Assembly (NCBI GenBank): GCA_024103385.1
Contig: JAGFIT010000087.1
Location: forward strand, 1 to 64,000
DNA length: 64,000 nt
Reading direction: 5' to 3'
Origin: Vicingus serpentipes
GTDB lineage: Bacteria > Bacteroidota > Bacteroidia > Flavobacteriales_E > Vicingaceae
Part shown: positions 42,869-52,032 of the stretch, in pieces
How positions within the stretch are numbered: position 1 is the first letter of the stretch
Layout: each line of letters opens with the position of its first letter
The notes under the pieces: model-generated
Database searches by the model: none
Seen by the model: only the letters and a program-made list of their open reading frames with translations
What the model was told of the DNA's origin: nothing
Position numbers and translations under genes: made by a program

Positions 42869-44791
42869 TTAAGCTTGCAATTGTTCCAGTTTTTCCTGAC
42901 ACTCTTCCCAGTCTTTCATCGCTTTTTCTAGACTTTTCTTTACGACTCCATATTCCTCCATCAACTCTTGGGTATACTGCTTAGGATCTAACAGTTTTTG
43001 GTTCATTTCCTCCACTCTGCTTTCCATATCAGCAATTTCTTTCTCTAGGTTAGTCACCTTGTTTTTAGTTTTCCTAATATCTTTATCCAATTGTTTTCTC
43101 TCTTCGTAACTCAACTTGTTTTCAGATGTCGACTTGTCCTTTTTTTCAACCTCCTTCTCTTTATGCTCAAATTCCCTGATAGTATCCACTTTTTTTGTTT
43201 TCAAGAAATCATACACACCGCCTAAAAATTGTTTTACCCTTCCATTGGTAAACTCATACATTTCATCCACCAAGCCATCTAAAAAGTCCCTATCATGAGA
43301 TATTACTAATAATGTTCCATCATAATTCATTAAAGCCTGTTTCAATACTTCTTTAGAGCGAATATCCAAGTGATTGGTAGGCTCATCCAGCACCAATAAA
43401 TTAACTGGTTCCAACAACAACAAACACAAGGCTACTCTCGCTCGTTCACCTCCCGAAAGCACTTTTATTTTTTTATCAATCTCTTCTGATCCAAACATAA
43501 AAGAACCTAAAAGTCCTCTAATATTTTTACGAATTTCTCCATGAGCAGCGGCATCAATCGTTTCAAAAACAGTTTTCTCCTTATCTAACTCTTCTGCTTG
43601 GTTTTGAGCAAAATAAGCCATATCAACATTGTGCCCAATCTTTAACTCTCCTTCATGCTCCAGCTCTCCCACAATAATTTTAGTCATGGTTGTTTTTCCT
43701 TCTCCATTCTTTCCGACAAAAGCTACTTTCTTACCTCTTTCTATATAAAAATTGGCATCGCTAAACACTTGATTTTCACCATAAGCTTTACCCACACCAT
43801 GTGCTTCGACAGCCACTCTTCCTGAACGGGGTGCTGGAGGAAAAGAAAAACGCATAGCAGCAGTGTCTTCTTCTTCTATTTCAATCCTATCAATTTTATC
43901 CAGTTGTTTAATCCTACTTTGTACCTGCACCGCTTTACTTGCTTTTGACCGAAAACGTTCAATAAATTTTTCTGTATCTGCAATTTGTTTTTGCTGATTG
44001 GTATACGCAGCCATTTCTAATTCTCTTCTCTCTTGGCGTTGTTTTAAATAATTCGAGTAATAGGTTTTATAATCGTAAATTTTTCCGAGTGAAATTTCGA
44101 TTGTTCTGTTGGTCACATTATCCAAAAATGCCTTATCGTGAGAAATTAAAACTACTGCCCCACTATAAGTCTTTAAAAAATCTTCTAACCATTGTATGGA
44201 TTCAATATCTAGGTGATTGGTAGGCTCATCCAACAATAACAAATCAGATCGTGTCAATAAAATTTTAGCCAACTCAATTCGCATTCTCCATCCACCACTA
44301 AACTCATCTGTTAAACGATTAAAATCTTCTGGAGTAAAGCCTAGTCCTTTCAATATCATCTCCACATCAGCATCAACATTAAATCCCCCTATTAACTGTA
44401 ATCTTTCATTATAATCATTTAAATGATTTAATAAATCCATATAGCTATCCGACTCGTAATCTTCTCTTGTAGCCAATTGATGGTTAATAGCGTCTATCTT
44501 TTCATTGATATCAAGCACTTCTTTAAAAACAGATTTCCCTTCTTCTAGCACTGTTTTTCCGTGCACAAAATCCATATCTTGAGGCAAATAGCCTACCGTA
44601 AAATCTGCAGGAAAAGAAACATTCCCTCCATCCGACTGATTTTCTCCAACAATTACTTTCAACAAGGTTGATTTACCTGCTCCATTTTTTCCAACCAACC
44701 CAATTCGATCTTGCTTGTTAATCAGAAACGAAATTTTGTTAAACAAATAACGTTCTCCAAAATTTACTGTCAATTCATTAATCCCTACCAT
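42869..44791 (-). CDS. ABC-F family ATPase
   Basis: 640 residues with two ABC domains and no membrane part. Walker A GKNGAGKST (about 37-45) and GKNGEGKT; signatures FSGGWRMRIELAK and LSGGERARVALC; Walker B LLLLDEPTNHLD and LLVLDEPTNHLD. The linker between the domains is charged, and the C-terminus (about 540-640) is a coiled coil (NKVTNLEKEIADMESRVEEM), as in Uup/EttA-like proteins that act on ribosomes. The gene begins next to the divergent DUF983 gene. Confidence 0.94.
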   Translation of the reverse strand: MVGINELTVNFGERYLFNKISFLINKQDRIGLVGKNGAGKSTLLKVIVGENQSDGGNVSFPADFTVGYLPQDMDFVHGKTVLEEGKSVFKEVLDINEKIDAINHQLATREDYESDSYMDLLNHLNDYNERLQLIGGFNVDADVEMILKGLGFTPEDFNRLTDEFSGGWRMRIELAKILLTRSDLLLLDEPTNHLDIESIQWLEDFLKTYSGAVVLISHDKAFLDNVTNRTIEISLGKIYDYKTYYSNYLKQRQERRELEMAAYTNQQKQIADTEKFIERFRSKASKAVQVQSRIKQLDKIDRIEIEEEDTAAMRFSFPPAPRSGRVAVEAHGVGKAYGENQVFSDANFYIERGKKVAFVGKNGEGKTTMTKIIVGELEHEGELKIGHNVDMAYFAQNQAEELDKEKTVFETIDAAAHGEIRKNIRGLLGSFMFGSEEIDKKIKVLSGGERARVALCLLLLEPVNLLVLDEPTNHLDIRSKEVLKQALMNYDGTLLVISHDRDFLDGLVDEMYEFTNGRVKQFLGGVYDFLKTKKVDTIREFEHKEKEVEKKDKSTSENKLSYEERKQLDKDIRKTKNKVTNLEKEIADMESRVEEMNQKLLDPKQYTQELMEEYGVVKKSLEKAMKDWEECQEKLEQLQA

Positions 44792-44795
44792 ACCG

Positions 44796-44803
44796 CAAAA
44801 TTA
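44796..44803 (-). promoter_or_regulatory. -7 promoter element of the ABC-F gene
   Basis: Plus-strand CAAAATTA is TAATTTTG on the minus strand, 4 bases before the ATG at 44791. The distance implies a leaderless or very short 5' end, so this match may be coincidental. Confidence 0.3.
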
Positions 44804-44844
44804 GTTAAGTGATTTTAATCACCTACAATAAAGTGTAAAATAAA

Positions 44845-44852
44845 TATCTTTG
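44845..44852 (+). promoter_or_regulatory. -7 promoter element of the DUF983 gene
   Basis: TATCTTTG matches TAnnTTTG, 21 bases before the ATG at 44874. Confidence 0.55.
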
Positions 44853-44873
44853 TAGAATAATAAAAAATAAAGG

Positions 44874-45272
44874 ATGCCTCAAAATTCAACTGCCTTTTCT
44901 AGTGTAATGCGATTTAAATGTCCTAGATGTCGCGAAGGGAATTTGTTTTGTAATAAAAACGTTTATCAATTCAAAGATTTTTTTAAGATGCCTAAAGAAT
45001 GTGAAAAATGTGGACAAGATTTTGAACCCGAAACAGGATTTTATTTAGGTGCAATGTATGTTAGTTACGGGTTAACCATAGCTCTTAATGTAGCTATTTT
45101 TGTCGTTTTATTAATTTTTCAATGTTACAATTTGACCAACTTTTTCATCGTTGCTGGAATTGCTCTGGTCGTTACATTGCCTTATGTATTTAAAATCTCT
45201 AGGTCGATATGGATTACAATGATGGTTAGATACGACCCTAACGCTATTAAAAATCATGAAGCACAACATTAA
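44874..45272 (+). CDS. DUF983 membrane protein
   Basis: 132 residues. It has two zinc-ribbon-like Cys pairs in the N-terminal part (FKCPRCREGNLF and CEKCGQDFEP), followed by GFYLGAMYVSYG and two transmembrane segments (IALNVAIFVVLLIFQC, FFIVAGIALVVTLPYVF). This matches the uncharacterised DUF983 family, common in Bacteroidota and Alphaproteobacteria. Its end overlaps the next gene by 17 bases. Confidence 0.9.
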   Translation: MPQNSTAFSSVMRFKCPRCREGNLFCNKNVYQFKDFFKMPKECEKCGQDFEPETGFYLGAMYVSYGLTIALNVAIFVVLLIFQCYNLTNFFIVAGIALVVTLPYVFKISRSIWITMMVRYDPNAIKNHEAQH

Positions 45273-45891
45273 AGTCAATAGAACTGCTCAGTATTACACG
45301 CTTGGCAATCTCGAAGCTCCAAAATCAATATGGTTTGTGTTGCATGGTTATGGCTATTCTGCAAAATATTTCATTAAAAAGTTTGAACCTATACTTACTG
45401 ATAACATTTTAGTTGTTGCTCCTGAAGGACTTTCTAAATTTTACCTAAACGGGGTTAACGGTAGAGTTGGCGCAAGTTGGATGACCAAAGAAAACAGAGA
45501 GGAAGAAATAGATGATTACATTGATTTCCTAAACCGGCTTTATGCAGTTATAATTGGTGATAATTCTAATGTAAAAATTAACATTGTAGGGTTCTCTCAG
45601 GGAGGAGCAACAGCAAGTAGATGGTTGGCAAACGGAAATATTAAATGTGCTAATTTTATTCTTTGGGCAAGTTTTTTTCCCGAAGATATGGAAATTAAAA
45701 GCATAGCCAATAATACCAATACTTTTGTTTTGTATGGAGATGATGATGAATACATCACCGAAGATTGGGCAGAAAAGCAAGAGCAAATCATTCAACAATC
45801 AAATATCAAATACCAACTGATAAAATTTAAAGGAAAACATGATATTCCTGCTGATGTACTAAAAGAAAATAGCTTAATTTACAACTGGTAA
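45256..45891 (+). CDS. alpha/beta hydrolase (phospholipase/carboxylesterase type)
   Basis: 211 residues. The nucleophile elbow is GFSQGGATAS (Ser), the oxyanion loop is FVLHGYGYSAKYF, and the terminal His is in FKGKHDIP. An aspartate in LYGDDDEYIT would complete the triad. It belongs to the esterase/thioesterase-like abhydrolase_2 group. It overlaps DUF983 at its start by 17 bases, and its 3' end overlaps the convergent GT9 gene by 18 bases. Confidence 0.87.
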   Translation: MKHNIKVNRTAQYYTLGNLEAPKSIWFVLHGYGYSAKYFIKKFEPILTDNILVVAPEGLSKFYLNGVNGRVGASWMTKENREEEIDDYIDFLNRLYAVIIGDNSNVKINIVGFSQGGATASRWLANGNIKCANFILWASFFPEDMEIKSIANNTNTFVLYGDDDEYITEDWAEKQEQIIQQSNIKYQLIKFKGKHDIPADVLKENSLIYNW

Positions 45892-46875
45892 TCCCTTCAG
45901 TACTTCCTCCTCATCAATATCATTCATGCATTTAAAATGACCCTTAGGGCACTTATTATAACCTATCTTGGAACAAGGTCTGCACGATAATTTTTTATTT
46001 TGGATTATCGTATATTTTTCAGGTTGATTAGGATAGTAAGGATACATTCCAAATTCAGGGACAGTGTTTCCCCAAACAGAAATAATTTGAACTCCTAATG
46101 CAACTCCAATATGCATCAACCCTGTATCATGAGTAATTAACACTTTACTTTGTTTTATCAATGATGCAGATTGATTGATGTTAAATTTTCCACAAGAATT
46201 AAAAATTGCCCCCCCAACTTCTTGGCTAATTTTTTCCCCAACCTCCTTATCTTCATTTCCTCCCAACAACACAATTGGTTGATTTGCTTTCTTACAAATA
46301 GAACTAATTTTATTTGACGGAAGTCTTTTCGTGAAATGCTGTGCTCCTATTGCAAAAGCAACATATCCATTTTGATGAGTAACTGGTAAATCCGTAACGT
46401 TCACCTCATCTGCTGCTGGAATAAAATAGTCCAACCCTTTATTATCATTTTCAACACCCAATGTTTTTACTGCTCCAAAATAACGATCTACAATATGCAA
46501 AGCAGGCAATTTATTAATTTTAAAAGCGGTTAATAACCATTTTTGGTAATTGATTTTATCAAAAGTAAATACCAGACTCTTTAGTTTTTTAACTACTCGC
46601 TTAGAGCGAAGATTCTTGTGCAAATCAATCACATAATCAAACTTTTCTTGCACCAACACCTCCAATACTTCATTGGTGCTTTTTTCAATAGTATGCACTT
46701 TTGAGATATTAGGATTGTGGTCAACAATAGATCGATATTGTTTTTTAATCAAGAAGTGAATTTCAAGCTCTCCCTCCAACTGCTCTTTTAAACTTCGAAC
46801 AACAGGAGTAGTCAAAACAATATCTCCAATTGAACTAAAACGAATAATCAATATTTTTACCTTCGCTTTTTCCAT
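45874..46875 (-). CDS. glycosyltransferase family 9 (heptosyltransferase-like)
   Basis: 333 residues of GT-B fold. RFSSIGDIVLTTPVVRSLKEQL at the N-terminus is the ADP-heptose:LPS heptosyltransferase start, and VLITHDTGLMHIGVALGVQIISVWGNTVPEF is the sugar-nucleotide binding loop. The C-terminal Cys-rich segment (LSCRPCSKIGYNKCPKGHFKCM) is common in Bacteroidota members. It probably adds a sugar to lipopolysaccharide; the acceptor is unknown. It stands alone on the minus strand. Confidence 0.92.
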   Translation of the reverse strand: MEKAKVKILIIRFSSIGDIVLTTPVVRSLKEQLEGELEIHFLIKKQYRSIVDHNPNISKVHTIEKSTNEVLEVLVQEKFDYVIDLHKNLRSKRVVKKLKSLVFTFDKINYQKWLLTAFKINKLPALHIVDRYFGAVKTLGVENDNKGLDYFIPAADEVNVTDLPVTHQNGYVAFAIGAQHFTKRLPSNKISSICKKANQPIVLLGGNEDKEVGEKISQEVGGAIFNSCGKFNINQSASLIKQSKVLITHDTGLMHIGVALGVQIISVWGNTVPEFGMYPYYPNQPEKYTIIQNKKLSCRPCSKIGYNKCPKGHFKCMNDIDEEEVLKGLPVVN

Positions 46876-46879
46876 ACAA

Positions 46880-46887
46880 CAAATATA
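46880..46887 (-). promoter_or_regulatory. -7 promoter element of the GT9 gene
   Basis: Minus-strand TATATTTG, 4 bases before the ATG at 46875. The very short leader makes this uncertain; the real start may be a few codons further in. Confidence 0.3.
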
Positions 46888-46946
46888 GTTATCCCTAACA
46901 TTAAAGCGGATTAATTATTACTTTTACTTCCATTTTAATAAAGTTT

Positions 46947-47930
46947 ATGAGAGAGTTAATTGAAAATTTTACCCAACATATTAGCGAATCAATTGCTATA
47001 AGTGAAAATGCTAATTTACGACCTACCAACAAAAAAATTAATAATGTATTAATTTGTGGATTAGGTGGTTCTGGTATTGGAGGAACAATTATTTCACAAA
47101 TTGTAGCAACCGATACTCAAGTTCCTGTTATTGTCAATAAAGATTACAATATCCCTGCTTTTGTTAATGAAAACACGTTAGTTATTTGTTGCTCCTACTC
47201 TGGAAATACAGAGGAATCATTAGAAATGTTAATTCAAGCTCAACAAAAAAACGCGGAAATTGCTTGTGTCACTTCTGGAGGAAAATTAAAAGAAATTGCT
47301 CAACAAAAAAATTACAATCACATTATTATTCCTAGTGGACATCCTCCAAGAGCAGCATTTGGATTATCTTTTCCTCCTTTGTTTTTTTTATTAAAGAACT
47401 ATCAATTGATTTCTAATGATTATACCAAACAATTAAAATCAGCCATTAATATACTCGATAAAGAAGAAAATAATATACTTACTGAAGCGAGAACTATCAC
47501 AGAAAAATTATTTCAAAAAATTCCTGTTATTTACGCTGCTGCTAATTATGAAGGAGTTGCTATTCGCTTTCGTCAGCAAATCAATGAAAATTCAAAAATG
47601 TTGTGCTGGCATCATGTTATTCCGGAAATGAACCACAATGAATTAGTAGGTTGGACAAGCAAAAATGAAGATTTAGCTGTAGTTATTTTTAGAAATGAAG
47701 ACGATTATTTTCGAACTCAAAAAAGAATAGAAGTTAACAAAGCTGTATTTCAGCAATATACTTCTACCATTATTGAAATTTATTCCAAAGGATCATCTCA
47801 ATTAGAGAAAGCCTTATACCTAATCCATATTGGTGATTGGGTATCTTATCTCTTAGCAGAAAAAAAAGGAATTGATGTTACTGAAGTAGATGTCATCACT
47901 AATCTTAAAAATGAGCTGTCAAAAATATAG
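46947..47930 (+). CDS. bifunctional phosphoglucose/phosphomannose isomerase
   Basis: 327 residues. The SIS domain is at the start (VLICGLGGSGIGGTIISQIVA; VICCSYSGNTEESLEM). The C-terminal half is the Pgi/Pmi-specific domain, with IPEMNHNELVGWTS containing the conserved Glu and His. The enzyme interconverts glucose 6-phosphate, mannose 6-phosphate and fructose 6-phosphate. The family is best known from archaea and Bacteroidota. It precedes lipB by 37 bases. Confidence 0.92.
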   Translation: MRELIENFTQHISESIAISENANLRPTNKKINNVLICGLGGSGIGGTIISQIVATDTQVPVIVNKDYNIPAFVNENTLVICCSYSGNTEESLEMLIQAQQKNAEIACVTSGGKLKEIAQQKNYNHIIIPSGHPPRAAFGLSFPPLFFLLKNYQLISNDYTKQLKSAINILDKEENNILTEARTITEKLFQKIPVIYAAANYEGVAIRFRQQINENSKMLCWHHVIPEMNHNELVGWTSKNEDLAVVIFRNEDDYFRTQKRIEVNKAVFQQYTSTIIEIYSKGSSQLEKALYLIHIGDWVSYLLAEKKGIDVTEVDVITNLKNELSKI

Positions 47931-47967
47931 CTTACTTCGTACCTCACGATGATGAAATTAATACCCA

Positions 47968-48666
47968 ATGCAACAAGTACATTTTCAAGATTTAGGATTA
48001 ATTGACTACAAAGAAGCTTGGGATTACCAAGAACAACTTTTTAAAACCAATGTAGATGCTAAAATCGAAAATCGTAAAGCTGAAAAAATAATTGTTCCTA
48101 CTAATCATCATTTGCTTTTCTGTGAACATCCTCACGTATACACCCTAGGGAAAAGTGGAAATGAAAGCCATCTTTTATTATCTGAAAAAATGCTCCAACA
48201 AAAAGGAGCAACCTATTACAAAATAAACAGAGGAGGTGATATTACTTATCACGGTCCAGGGCAAATTGTCGGGTATCCTATTTTAGATTTAGACTATTTT
48301 TTTACTGATATCCATAAATACCTGAGATTATTAGAAGAAATGATTATTCTTACGCTAGCAGAATATGGTATAAAGGCAGGGAGGTATGAAGGTTTTACTG
48401 GCGTATGGATAGACCCTGAAAATCCATTAAAAGCGAGAAAAATATGCGCCATGGGAGTTCGTTGTAGTCGTTGGGTAACGATGCACGGTTTTGCGCTAAA
48501 TATTAATGCAGACTTAGATTATTTCAATAATATCATCCCCTGCGGAATAAACGATAAACAAGTTACTTCCTTAAAAAAGGAACTTAATCAAGAAATTAAC
48601 GTAGAGGGGGTGAAAGAAAAATTAAAAACCCATTTTACAACACTCTTCAAGGCTAAATTAATCTAA
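47968..48666 (+). CDS. lipB: octanoyl-[ACP]:protein N-octanoyltransferase
   Basis: 232 residues. It transfers octanoate from ACP to lipoyl domains of E2 and GcvH. The motifs are RGGDITYHGPGQIVGYPIL, RKICAMGVRCSRWVTMHGFALN with the catalytic Lys, and IIPCGI with the catalytic Cys. It serves 2-oxoacid dehydrogenases such as the E1 at 15410-17503. The following serine hydrolase starts 1 base after the stop. Confidence 0.96.
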   Translation: MQQVHFQDLGLIDYKEAWDYQEQLFKTNVDAKIENRKAEKIIVPTNHHLLFCEHPHVYTLGKSGNESHLLLSEKMLQQKGATYYKINRGGDITYHGPGQIVGYPILDLDYFFTDIHKYLRLLEEMIILTLAEYGIKAGRYEGFTGVWIDPENPLKARKICAMGVRCSRWVTMHGFALNINADLDYFNNIIPCGINDKQVTSLKKELNQEINVEGVKEKLKTHFTTLFKAKLI

Positions 48667-48667
48667 C

Positions 48668-49816
48668 ATGAAAATCGTTAAAAAAATAGTTCTTACAATA
48701 ATTATCGTTATTGGACTTGCTTCTCTATTGGTTGTTATTACTGGAAACACCCACCTATTTAAAGCTGTTTCTTCTACCTATTTAAAAGGAAAAACAGGTC
48801 CTACTATTGATGATTACCCTCTCTTTGAAAACAGAAAAGTAGCAGTCGGAAAATACCAGCCTTGGTTAATTAGCAGAAACTACAATAAAACTAAAGATGA
48901 TATTCTTTTAAAAGAAATTGAAAAATATCATCCTGCCGCTTTTTTAATAGTTAAAAATGATTCCATTTGTTATGAAGAGTATTGGGATAATTATAATGAG
49001 AACTCATTAACTAATTCTTTCTCCATTGCTAAAACATTTGTAGGTTTGTTAATAGGTATTGCCATTGATGAAGGTAAAATTAATGGAGTAGATGACCCTG
49101 TTGCTAATTATTTACCTCAATACAAAGAACACACGGAACTTACTATTGAACATTTACTTACCATGAGCTCAGGAATTAATTTTGATGAAAGCTACAATAG
49201 TCCTTTTGGCCACATGGCAAAAGCTTACTATGGAACCGATATTAAAAAATTGAACTCCAATTATACCGTAATGGAAAAGCCTGGAGAAACATGGAGATAC
49301 CTTGGCGGAAATACAATTATTTTATCCCTCATATTAGAAAAAGTAACAGGTATGTCCCTTTCTGAATACATGAGTGAAAAAGTATGGAAACCCATTGGTG
49401 CCAAAAATGAGGCATTATGGAGTTTAGATCATAAAGATGGGCTAGAAAAAGCCTATTGTTGTTTTTACTCTAATGCCAGAGATTTTGCTAGAATTGGAAA
49501 ATTGTATTTAAATGGAGGATTATGGAATGGCGAACGAATTGTAACAGAAAAATATGTTGATGCATCTATTTGTTCTGCCTACCACCTAAAAGATAAAGAC
49601 AAAAAACCTGTAGATTTTTATGGTTATCAAATGTGGAGCACCTATTACAAAGACATCGATATATTTTATGCTAGAGGTATACAAGGTCAATACATTATCA
49701 CTATCCCTGAAAAAAATATTGTTATTGTGAGATTAGGCTATCAACGTGCTTCTAACCTAGAAAATAATCACCCAGCAGATTTATACCATTACATTGATTT
49801 TGCTTTGAAGCAATAA
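48668..49816 (+). CDS. serine hydrolase (beta-lactamase/DD-peptidase-like)
   Basis: 382 residues with an N-terminal membrane anchor (IVLTIIIVIGLASLLVVIT). The SxxK catalytic motif is SFSIAKTF (about residue 117); the YxN motif is probably YNS or YLGGN, and the C-terminal ARGIQGQYIITI lies where the KTG-like strand should be. It is the class C beta-lactamase-related group (EstB/PbpE-like esterases), not a resistance enzyme by sequence. It ends immediately next to the convergent DUF2480 gene. Confidence 0.9.
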   Translation: MKIVKKIVLTIIIVIGLASLLVVITGNTHLFKAVSSTYLKGKTGPTIDDYPLFENRKVAVGKYQPWLISRNYNKTKDDILLKEIEKYHPAAFLIVKNDSICYEEYWDNYNENSLTNSFSIAKTFVGLLIGIAIDEGKINGVDDPVANYLPQYKEHTELTIEHLLTMSSGINFDESYNSPFGHMAKAYYGTDIKKLNSNYTVMEKPGETWRYLGGNTIILSLILEKVTGMSLSEYMSEKVWKPIGAKNEALWSLDHKDGLEKAYCCFYSNARDFARIGKLYLNGGLWNGERIVTEKYVDASICSAYHLKDKDKKPVDFYGYQMWSTYYKDIDIFYARGIQGQYIITIPEKNIVIVRLGYQRASNLENNHPADLYHYIDFALKQ

Positions 49817-50323
49817 TTAATTTTTCCTTTTAAACAAAGGCACTGAAGAACATGCTTCTCCAAATAAAATGTTCTTTGCATAACCTTGTAGTTTTACTGT
49901 AAAATCTACAAAAGCAGCTTCAGGAATAGGATACTTCCCACACCCTTTTACAATTACATTCTTATCTTGAAACCGTGTGAAATCAAGTGTTGAAATTATC
50001 GAATCAAAAATTTCTTTCTCTAATTGTTCCTTATTACCCATTATTACTTTTTTAGCAAAAGGTTCTATTTTAGAAGCCAACAACATAAACGCCCAAAGAG
50101 GAACAATAGCATCTGAAGAACAAATTATTCCAACATATTTACCTTGGTATTTAGACCAATCATTTTGTAGGATAAACGCTCTAAACTCTTTTTCTACCAA
50201 TACTAACCCTTCATGTAAATTTTCCTTAATATCATACAATACTCGTTCTCCCTCTGGATAATAGTCATCTAAACTTACTTGAATTAGATTACTGTTTTCT
50301 ACTCTATTTACAATTTCATCCAT
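49817..50323 (-). CDS. DUF2480 family protein
   Basis: 168 residues that fit the Bacteroidota-specific DUF2480: MDEIVNRVENSNLIQVSLDDYYP at the start, FRAFILQNDWSKYQGKYVGIICSSDAIVPLWAFMLL in the middle and VKGCGKYPIPEAAFVDFTVKL towards the end. Cytoplasmic, with no signal or membrane segment. Its function is unknown. It shares the intergenic region of 80 bases with the aldehyde dehydrogenase gene. Confidence 0.88.
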   Translation of the reverse strand: MDEIVNRVENSNLIQVSLDDYYPEGERVLYDIKENLHEGLVLVEKEFRAFILQNDWSKYQGKYVGIICSSDAIVPLWAFMLLASKIEPFAKKVIMGNKEQLEKEIFDSIISTLDFTRFQDKNVIVKGCGKYPIPEAAFVDFTVKLQGYAKNILFGEACSSVPLFKRKN

Positions 50324-50327
50324 AACC

Positions 50328-50335
50328 CAAAATTA
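50328..50335 (-). promoter_or_regulatory. -7 promoter element of the DUF2480 gene
   Basis: Plus-strand CAAAATTA is TAATTTTG on the minus strand, 4 bases before the ATG. As for the ABC-F gene, the distance is short and the match may be coincidental. Confidence 0.25.
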
Positions 50336-50372
50336 CGTTAAAATAATTCCACATCTACCCACTATATTTAGT

Positions 50373-50380
50373 TAAATTTG
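50373..50380 (+). promoter_or_regulatory. -7 promoter element of the aldehyde dehydrogenase gene
   Basis: TAAATTTG matches TAnnTTTG, 23 bases before the ATG at 50404. Confidence 0.55.
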
Positions 50381-50403
50381 TAAATAATTATAAAAAAGCA
50401 GCT

Positions 50404-51963
50404 ATGTCTACTACCTTCACAGCAAATCAGTACGGAATAAAAGAAGCTTTACAACAATTAGGTGTAAAGGAAATTAACAACGGCACATCAACTGGATCCA
50501 TAAACTTTGGAGGTGGAAATCCTATCGATTCTTATTCTCCTGTTGATGGAAAATTAATTGGAAGCGTTACTACTACAACCAAAGAAGATTATGAAAAAGT
50601 AATAGATGCTGCTCAAAAAGCTTTTAAGGCATTTCGCCAAATTCCAGCACCACAAAGAGGAGAAATTGTTCGTCAGTTTGGAAACAAATTAAGAGAGTTA
50701 AAAGAACCACTAGGAAAATTGGTGTCTTATGAAATGGGAAAATCTTTACAAGAAGGATATGGGGAAGTACAAGAAATGATTGATATCTGTGATTTTGCTG
50801 TAGGCTTATCAAGGCAATTACACGGACTCACAATTCCATCTGAACGCCCTGGGCATGTAATGAGAGAACAATACCATCCTTTAGGAATTGTAGGTATTAT
50901 TTCTGCTTTTAATTTCCCTGTTGCAGTTTGGGCGTGGAATACTGCTTTATCATGGGTTTGTGGTGATGTTTGTGTTTGGAAAGCTTCTGAAAAAACTCCT
51001 CTTTGCGCTGTTGCTTGTCAAAATATTATAGCTGCAGTACTTAAAAAAAATAATTTACCTGAAGGAATATCATGCATTATCAACGGAGACTATAAAGTAG
51101 GTGAAATGATAACTACTGATGAAAGAATCCCTTTAATTTCTGCAACTGGATCTACAAGAATGGGAAGAATTGTTGGTACAACCGTAGCGCAACGTTTTGG
51201 GAAATCTTTATTGGAGTTAGGCGGAAATAATGCTATCATTATCACTCCCAGTGCCGATTTAAAAGTAGTAGTTCCTGGAGCTGTATTTGGCGCTGTTGGT
51301 ACTTGCGGACAAAGATGTACTTCTACTAGAAGATTAATTATTCATGAATCTGTTTACGATAAAGTAAGAGATGCTATTGTAGGCGCTTACCAACAAATTA
51401 CAATTGGTAATCCTCTAGATCAAAAAAACCATGTTGGTCCGTTGATTGATAAAGATGCTGTCAACACGTATTTAAGTGCTATCGAAAAAGCAAAATCAGA
51501 AGGAGGAAATATCTTAATTGAGGGTGGTGTTTTAGAAGGAGAAGGATATGAGAGTGGTTGCTATGTAAAACCTGCTATTATTGAAGCTAAAAACGAATTT
51601 GAGATTGTACAATCAGAAACCTTTGCTCCAATTTTATATTTATTAAAATACAACGGTGATGTAGAAAATGCTATTGAAATCCAAAATGGAGTTGCCCAAG
51701 GATTATCTTCTGCAATTATGACCAATAGCATCAAAGAAGCTGAACGATTTTTATCTTTTGCTGGTTCGGATTGTGGCATTGCCAACGTTAATATTGGAAC
51801 TTCTGGAGCTGAAATAGGTGGTGCTTTTGGTGGAGAAAAAGAAACAGGTGGTGGGCGTGAGTCTGGTTCTGATGCATGGAAATTTTACATGAGAAGACAA
51901 ACCAACACCATTAACTATTCTGATGAATTGCCTTTAGCACAAGGCATTAAGTTTGATTTGTAA
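50404..51963 (+). CDS. aldehyde dehydrogenase, ALDH7 (aminoadipate-semialdehyde) type
   Basis: 519 residues. The catalytic Cys is in AVGTCGQRCTSTRR, the general-base Glu in LLELGGNNAI, and the NAD site in ISATGSTRMGRIVG. MREQYHPLGIVGIISAFNFPVAVWAWN and the C-terminal GETETGGGRESGSDAW-like segment (GGEKETGGGRESGSDAWKFYMRR) match ALDH7 (antiquitin), which oxidises alpha-aminoadipate semialdehyde in lysine breakdown. Stands alone with its own promoter and terminator. Confidence 0.93.
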   Translation: MSTTFTANQYGIKEALQQLGVKEINNGTSTGSINFGGGNPIDSYSPVDGKLIGSVTTTTKEDYEKVIDAAQKAFKAFRQIPAPQRGEIVRQFGNKLRELKEPLGKLVSYEMGKSLQEGYGEVQEMIDICDFAVGLSRQLHGLTIPSERPGHVMREQYHPLGIVGIISAFNFPVAVWAWNTALSWVCGDVCVWKASEKTPLCAVACQNIIAAVLKKNNLPEGISCIINGDYKVGEMITTDERIPLISATGSTRMGRIVGTTVAQRFGKSLLELGGNNAIIITPSADLKVVVPGAVFGAVGTCGQRCTSTRRLIIHESVYDKVRDAIVGAYQQITIGNPLDQKNHVGPLIDKDAVNTYLSAIEKAKSEGGNILIEGGVLEGEGYESGCYVKPAIIEAKNEFEIVQSETFAPILYLLKYNGDVENAIEIQNGVAQGLSSAIMTNSIKEAERFLSFAGSDCGIANVNIGTSGAEIGGAFGGEKETGGGRESGSDAWKFYMRRQTNTINYSDELPLAQGIKFDL

Positions 51964-51978
51964 AAAGAAATTCTTTAA

Positions 51979-52020
51979 ATAATAAGCTCAATAGAATTCT
52001 ATTGGGCCTATTATTATTCT
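51979..52020. terminator. bidirectional terminator
   Basis: AATAATAAGCTCAATAG and CTATTGGGCCTATTATT are arms of a long hairpin (51979-52017) with an AATT loop, followed by T-rich sequence. It lies between the convergent ALDH and outer-membrane protein genes. Confidence 0.75.
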
Positions 52021-52032
52021 TTTTTATACCAA

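Noticed and set aside
48668-49816. Antibiotic-resistance beta-lactamase
   Set aside because: Only the general SxxK fold is shared. It has a membrane anchor and is of the esterase-like class C-related group, common in non-resistant Bacteroidota.
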